DNA from: Saturnia japonica
Lineage: Eukaryota; Arthropoda; Insecta; Lepidoptera; Saturniidae
Assembly: GCA_033032175.1 (NCBI GenBank)
Contig: CM065306.1
Coordinates: 24,039,001-24,103,000, forward strand
Reading direction: 5' to 3'
DNA length: 64,000 nt
Shown here: piece after piece, positions 57,949 to 64,000 of the stretch
Layout: the number at the start of each line of letters is the position of its first letter
How positions within the stretch are numbered: the first letter of the stretch is position 1
Program-made: the position numbers and the translations under genes
Notes under the pieces: generated by a model
Seen by the model: the letters and a program-made list of their open reading frames with translations, nothing else
The model's database searches: none
What the model was told of the DNA's origin: nothing

Positions 57949-60775
57949 ACGTATTCACCGAGTGGATGACTGGCTCCGCTCACAGCCCGAAGCTACACGG
58001 GGGGAACAATTACCGTGTACCCGTAACGACAAGCGGCAACAAGGCGAACGCAGGCCTGAACGACGTGCCCGTTCGCAATCACCGTCGCAATCGAGCAGTG
58101 ATATTAAACAGCTCGCCGCGATACTAGAAAAGATGACGCATACTCATCTACCGCCACGCCAAGCCGCCGACTTACCTGTATTCACTGGAGCTATCAACGA
58201 GTGGCTGCCATTCAAAGCAGCTATGAGGGACTCCACGCAGCTGTATCGTTTCTCGCCGATAGAAAACATAGCGCGCCTACGTAACAGCCTGCGTGGGGAC
58301 GCCCGCGACGCAGTGGCAGCGCTACTACACACCGCGAACAATCCAGATGAAATCATGCGGACGCTGGAACAATGTTTTGGCAGGCCGGAAGTAATTATAG
58401 ACAAGGCGCTGGATGATATGCGGAAATTACCACGACCGGGAGCTACCGCAAGCGAACTGAACGCGTTCGCAGTAAAACTACAAAACATAGTCTGTGTTTT
58501 ACTAAATCTCGACAAGCGGAGCTACCTGTACAACCCGATGCTGGCTCGGGAAGTATTAGAAAAACTTAGCCCACACCGGAAGTCCCGGTGGTGCGACTAT
58601 GCGGAAGAGAACGAGGGAACAGCGGATCCAGAGGTCGTTGTATTATCACGCTTCCTAATGCGTGAAGCGAGCCGTGCTTTAAAACACACATATGCGCCCG
58701 CCACCGCTTCGACAGCGACCTCTAGACGCGAAATATTGAAGCCTGCCGCACCGCAAGTCGCCGCCAGAAAGAGACAGAACGTCTTTGCTACGGTGGACAC
58801 AGAAACCGAACATCAGTGTCCTAGCTGCGATAAGCCCCATCCGTTGTCTCGGTGCCCGCAATACAAGGCACTGAACGTCGAGCAACGGTGGGAGCTAGTG
58901 AAGAGCAAAGGCGTCTGTTTGAAATGTATTGACAAACGCCATCGTCGTGTGTACTGCAAAGGAAAGCCGTGCGGTATTAACTCCTGTCGTCGTCCGCATC
59001 ACTCGTCGCTTCACAACGACAGACCAAGCGATAGCGAAGAGCAAACTCAGAACAACGTGACACCGTCATCGAGCGAGACGGTAATGGCTGTCGCAACAAC
59101 TATAGAACCGAGACAGATTATACTAAAAATCTGTCCGGTGGCTATATCGGGCCCCAAAGGAACGGTGAACACGTACGCTCTGTTGGACGAGCGCTCGACT
59201 ATATCGCTAATCGACGAGGACTTGGCCAAGGACATCGGAGCGCATGGACCGTCACATCCACTGCAACTACAAGGCGTCAATATGGGCAAAGAGTACACGA
59301 ATAGCCAAATTGTACAAGCGAAGTTGTACGAACCGGGCGGCAACAAGAAGCACGAGTTCCGAGCTCGAACGATAAAAGGACTCCGACTGCGCGAACAAAC
59401 AGTGTCTCTAAGCACACTCCAACACGCTCACTTGCGCAATTTGAAAGTGAAGCAGGTGTGCTATGAGAAGGCGAGGCCGCGTATATTGATAGGTACGGAC
59501 CACTGGGAGATGATCGTATCCAGAGAGCTACGCGTCGGCAAACCGAACCAGCCGGCGGCATCGAAAACTCAACTGGGTTGGGTGGTGCACGGAACCGCAC
59601 CACACGTGATCATCGTCCACAGCGAAGCCCTGCTACACATATACGCACCTGAACGCAACACTGGCAGCGAGATCCGGAACGAAAGTCTACACGAGCTCGT
59701 AGAACGGCACTTCAAAATAGACGCGCTCGGCGTAGCCCGCGAACCGAGAATCAGCGACGCCGACAAGCGCGCGACACGAATACTCGACGGAACGATCCAA
59801 CAACGCAGTGAAGGCTACGAAGTAGGTCTACCGTGGCGCCGCGACGACGTAGTACTACCTAATAGCTACAATATGGCGCTACGACGACTTCACACGATAG
59901 AAAAGAAAATGGATCGTTCCACAGAGTTTGCGGCGGCGTATATAAGTCAGATCAAAAACTTGTTTAAGAAGGGCTACGCCGTACGCTGCGAGGGACACGA
60001 ACAGACTAGCAACATCGGCTGGTTTTTACCTCACTTCGCTGTATTCAACCCGAACAAACCCGGCAAGCTACGAGTAGTATTCGATGCCGCGGCACGCAGT
60101 GGAACTACGAGTTTAAACGACGAGTTATTAGAGGGACCGGACCTGCTACGAACGCTGCAGGGGATTTTATTCCGATTCAGAGAGAAGCCCGTCGCCGTCA
60201 CTGCTGATATAGAGGAAATGTTTCTGAGAATACGAATACGCGAAGCGGACCAGCCGGCACAACTATTTCTGTGGCGAGGCAACGACCGAAACAAGCCGCC
60301 ACAGAAATATAAAATGAGATCGTTGATATTCGGCGCAGCAAGCTCACCGTTCATAGCACACAGTGTACGCGACCGCAACGCTGAAAAGCATGCACGAACG
60401 CATGCAGACGTGTTCAAGGCAATAACGCAGAGCCACTACATGGACGACCTGGTGGATAGCTACGACGATGAAGAAACAGCTATCCACACTATAAGGGAAA
60501 TACAAGAAGTCCACGCAGTAGCCGGCTTTACATTACGCGGATGGAGCAGCAACCGAGCGAGCGTACTCAGTGGAACACCGGACGAGCTACGCGCACGATC
60601 GCCCGCACAACTTGGCGGGCATGAACAAGAAAAGATCCTGGGCCTATACTGGAATGCAGCTACGGATGAACTAGGGTTTAACACGTCCATGCATCGGGTA
60701 CCAGCCGATGTACGCGCACGCAAGCGGGCACCTACAAAGCGAGAAAGCTCTGAGTGCGGTTATGTCAATCTATGA
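57917..60775 (+). pseudogene. BEL/Pao gag-protease-RT polyprotein segment
   Basis: 952 codons, open from 57917. A DUF1759 capsid-like domain spans about residues 75-220 (DLPVFTGAINEWLPFKAAMR). Cys/His knuckles lie at about 290-350 (CPSCDKPHPLSRC). The DUF1758 aspartic protease is at about 400-560, with its active site reading D-E-R-S (residues 424-427) where D-x-G-S/T is expected, so a catalytic-loop glycine is lost. The reverse transcriptase spans about 710-860 with YMDD at residues 841-844. It ends at 60773-60775 after a frameshift near 60740; the true frame continues in the next entry. Codon use is CpG/GC-richer than the flanking DNA. Confidence 0.88.
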
Positions 60776-61467
60776 CCCGCTCGGCTTACTCAGCCACAGC
60801 GATAACGCGACCAACTTCCGTGGGGCGGACACCGAGCTACGCGCCGCCTACGCCGAATGGGCACCTGCGCTACGGGGGGAGGGGCTACGGTACAGCGTCG
60901 AGTGGCGCTACATCCCGCCCAGCGCGCCTAACCAGGGAGGTGCATGGGAGCGGCTAGTGCGGTCGGTAAAAACCGCGCTCGCCGCCACTTTGAACGAGCG
61001 TGCGCCTAAAGAAGAGGTGCTCCAAACCGCGCTCGCGGAGGCCGAGCATTCGATTAACGCGCGGCCTCTAACGCACGTGAGCGTCGACCCGCGGGACCCA
61101 GAGGCGATCACTCCCAACCATTTTCTGCTTGGGAGTTCGACGGGTATGCCTACGACGGGGACCTGCGACACGGCGTACCTGGCGAGCAACCCAGGCGCTC
61201 GCCGATCATTTCTGGCGGCGCTGGGTTAAGGAGTACCTCCCTACACTGGTGCCACGCGGGAACTCAGCCGACAGCACGCGCCCTCTGAACGTCGGGGACT
61301 TGGTCGTGGTTGTCGACTCCGCCTTGCCGCGCAACACCTGGCCACGCGGAATCGTCACGAGAACCTACACCGGACCAGATGGAGGAGTGCGGAGCGCCGA
61401 CGTGAAGACGAGGAGCGGTGTGTTCCGGCGCCCGATGACGAAGCTCGCCGTCCTGAGAGGAGAGTGA
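60740..61467 (+). pseudogene. BEL/Pao RT end fused by deletion to integrase C-half and DUF5641
   Basis: The frame reads MSIYDPLGLLS, the motif at the end of the Pao RT region, and passes at about 60792 directly into SDNATNFRGA, the integrase region around the second catalytic Asp. The intervening RNase H and integrase zinc domain are therefore deleted. WRYIPPSAPNQGGAWERLVR and SINARPLTH follow. After another frameshift at about 61150-61190 the DUF5641 end (LADHFWRRWVKEYLPTL) runs to TGA 61465-61467. Confidence 0.85.
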
Positions 61468-61495
61468 GGCTGCGCAGGCTACGCCGGGGGAGAAC

Positions 61496-62083
61496 TGTTG
61501 CGGACAGCGAGCGGGGCGAGCGAATAACGATAGTCTAATAGTATAGAATGAACAAGTAAATGAAATAATATGTGTTAGGAATAAGGTTTATAAATACGTG
61601 TTAGGAATAGATATAATAATATGAACTGAATATGTGTGAATATGTGTATTTTAAAACGATTAGAATAAGAATATAGCTAGTTGTAAGTTTAAATGTATAA
61701 ATTTCACTAGTTGTAAGGATGAACCATGCCAGACTCGGAACATCTGGCATGGTGACTCATGGTACTGCCGAGAGCGCGCACACAGGGCGTGCGCGCTCAT
61801 TGGCTGAGCGACGCCCCACACGGAATCCATCGCACTACCGGTTGCGAGGCAAAGGGCGAGGTTAAATATAGCGGAGAGGGCGGCAGTACTGCCATCAGTT
61901 CGAGAAACACCACAACACCAGCAACAGCAAGCAGCGAATCTACAAGCAAACTACAGTCAAGAACGTTGTTAAGAAACCACATTGTTACTACGAACTACTG
62001 TAACTTTGTAAGAAACAAGAATAAAACAAGCGCTATTAATTTAGCACACATTAAAATATTGTGGACGTCTTTTATTCACAATA
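61496..62083 (+). repeat. 3' LTR of the BEL/Pao element
   Basis: 588 bases, the same length as the 5' LTR and nearly identical. It is preceded by a GC-rich stretch containing a short purine tract (GGGGGAGAA) that may serve as polypurine tract. Confidence 0.92.
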
Positions 62084-64000
62084 TATGGTTTATATTGGCA
62101 TCTAGTGTTAAAGTTGTTAACTACACTGTCAACCAAAAATAATTCGCCTATTTCTTATTTATATAATTTATTTCTAGATTGTTCTGATATATCATTAAAA
62201 GATGGCGCGTGTAGCATCGTAAACTTCTTCAGGTGGATTGCGGAAGGAAGCGGACCAGCCCGCATCGACGCACCATGGGAAGAGTGTCGTCTATGGAAGC
62301 GAAGAGAAGTCCTTAAGCCTTAGTCTGTGGTGCTCGTCAGCCGTGCGTAATAATCCGCAATACCACGGATCATGAGAACCCATTTTTAAAAAGCGAGACG
62401 CGGATAGCCTAAAGCCTAAACTGTGTATTAGATATATAATAATGTGTAGCTGTCTTTCTCCTTCTCTCTACGTTACATATTTCTTCTCTCTCATGTTACG
62501 AAATGTACCTAAACATGACGCTACCTAAGAAGTTTAACTACAAAAACATCGAATACAAGCAACTTCACCACAATAAAACACGAGGTTTAGTAAGCAACTT
62601 CATAGTGTAGGCTATTTGTTAAAATTTGTAAAACGCGCCAAATGGAGTATGACTTCAAGAAAATGCAAACTTTCTAAACCGCTCATTGACCACTGCTACA
62701 CTTATCAATAATAAAAATTAAAGCTGTAATCTCGCAAAGTCGGTAAAGTAACGTTCTCATAATTGCACCATCCGGGAAGCCGATACGACGGTATTTAACG
62801 AACCCAGAGTAATCGGTGGCCTCGAGGAAACTGCACATACCACACGTACTTCACTAACAGTTCGTATTTTTACTAGACGTATTCATTCTCCTTAACTTTA
62901 AAATTTGAAAGTACCTAGAACTCGACCGATTAACAAATACTAGCGATCGTCCTAAGGTCGAAATTCGACCTGCACGGCTTTTTGATCATAGACTATTTTC
63001 TGTTTGACATTTACAGTATTCATAAACAATCAGTATTATCTACATCACTTGCTGTCACTTTTCGTTGAGTGACAATATCAATATTTTAGAGGGTCTAAGT
63101 TCAATGGCACTGGTCGGGTAGGATTCCCAGTATTAATTAATTTTATTTAATATATTAGTAACAGATATTATAGATTAATTTTAGCTTTCTGCATTCCTCC
63201 TCAATATAAACTTTAACCATGCCAAATCTCAGTCTTTCGTGCACGCAATACACTTAAAAAGGTAACGAAAGCTTTTACTTCACGTATTAATATATGGGTA
63301 ATATAGCCTTAACGAAGCAGACGTTAGTTACCTGTAAAACATTATTAAGATTAACTGACAGACAACGCATAACTTAATCAGGTTGGTAGACACATGAAAT
63401 TTTGCAGAAGAGTTCCTTGATATAACATAGGGTAACGTTAAAAAAGGATTTCTGCAAACTGATCCCTTGAGGGATGTTACCATGGAACATTAAAGGATTT
63501 TCGAGTGAATGAAGTCGCTAGTTATAATTAAATTGTATTTATAACAAAGTTATAACAAAATGTAGAAAAAGCAATGTGTCACCTTGATAGGTGAATTTTT
63601 AGAGATTTCATGCGTGTCACCGTCTTTACCTACCTTCACGCAGTCACAGGACGGACCTTGGACAAAGGTGCAAGGACGTCACTGGCTGCATCTTCCGCAC
63701 AATAAGCGACCGACGTCTATGGTAATGAAAACCCCGACAAGTTCTCAGAATAGTGATCGTTTTTGTCAACTTTATACTTCCTTAGAAAATGCGTTAAGCT
63801 ATATTTTGTCATTAGCTAAAAATATCGGTAGCATATACATTACAAAAATACAAATTAAAGATAATTATTGTAGAAACATCGTAAAAACAGTTTAGACGAG
63901 ACTCTTCTAGATTGTTTTTTATAAGAGCATGGCAAACTAACGGTACTGTGTCTAATCGTAACAGTAGTTATGACCGAAAGATCAACTATCCATTGACCGG
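62084..64000. other. Flank of the BEL element; mostly unrecognised
   Basis: No gene recognised. It contains the inverse copy of the ~310-bp repeat (62939-63262). A 103-codon frame at 63584-63895 has no domain character. Confidence 0.4.
62939..63262 (-). repeat. ~320-bp dispersed repeat (inverse copy of 51442-51749)
   Basis: Reverse complement starts CCTTTTTAAGTGTATTGCGT and tracks the other copy through GTGCCATTGAACTTAG, TCACTTTATATT-like, and AAATAGTCTATGAT to TCGAATTTCGA. The two copies are 11.2 kb apart in opposite orientation. Confidence 0.75.

Larger units (their letters stand above)
56860..62083 (+). mobile_element. BEL/Pao LTR retrotransposon, internally deleted
   Basis: Two 588-bp LTRs bound a 4.0-kb interior. 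A 5-7 bp target duplication (TATGG, possibly TATATGG) lies at 56853-56859 and 62082-62088. The interior holds a Pao-type Gag (DUF1759), zinc knuckles, aspartic protease (DUF1758), reverse transcriptase with YMDD, then directly the second half of integrase and a DUF5641 tail. RNase H and the integrase N-terminus are missing. It is inserted within a few bases of the 5' end of the SINE at 56580-56847. Confidence 0.92.

Noticed and set aside
63584..63895. 103-codon ORF at the right edge
   Set aside because: No domain, no conserved motif and no supporting splice sites.

Overview
The window is nuclear DNA of an insect, almost certainly a moth or butterfly (Lepidoptera). The signs are AT-rich intergenic sequence, short conserved exons separated by transposon-filled introns, a tRNA-derived SINE, a mag-like Ty3/gypsy element, a BEL/Pao element, poly(A)-tailed LINE 3' ends, and several dispersed repeats of a type common in lepidopteran genomes. 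Nothing looks prokaryotic.

Three host genes can be read. (1) Minus strand, 921-6501: a protein of about 1,792 residues with many C2H2 zinc fingers and a C-terminal ING-like PHD finger, best matched to MESR4. It has one very long exon and a tiny first coding exon. (2) Plus strand, 20546-22468: Mediator subunit MED19 in three exons (238 residues). (3) Minus strand, 31246-40802: seven phase-consistent exons (362 codons) of the coiled-coil protein LRRFIP1/2. Its amino terminus is not in these exons; a 120-codon acidic first exon at 53903-54262 on the same strand is phase-compatible and may supply it. MED19 and LRRFIP converge on the 22.5-31.2 kb interval. That interval has no recognisable coding sequence but holds two long imperfect hairpins (28.55-28.79 and 29.30-29.52 kb) and a cluster of ATCGAT motifs.

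Mobile DNA fills most of the rest. At 7.27-10.54 kb lies a decayed pogo/Tigger-like DNA transposon with LINE 3' ends nested inside it. At 11.80-16.34 kb is a Ty3/gypsy element with two identical 155-bp LTRs but three in-frame stops and a frameshift. At 18.73-19.33 kb is a 5'-truncated Jockey-like LINE. At 20.28 kb a 97-bp LINE tail with a clean target duplication sits about 170 bp upstream of the MED19 start codon. At 56.86-62.08 kb is a BEL/Pao element with 588-bp LTRs differing at about two positions, but with frameshifts and a deletion covering RNase H and the first part of integrase. Two copies of one tRNA-derived SINE lie at 41.2 and 56.6 kb.

The host proteins act in separate processes: MED19 in RNA polymerase II transcription, MESR4 as a probable chromatin reader, and LRRFIP in Flightless-I/innate signalling. 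Nothing suggests they form one pathway. I found no CRISPR array, operon or new enzyme system. The least explained structures are the paired hairpins, the recurring sequence beside LINE insertion points, and the shared head module on two unrelated LINE bodies. All homology calls come from reading the translations, not from a search.
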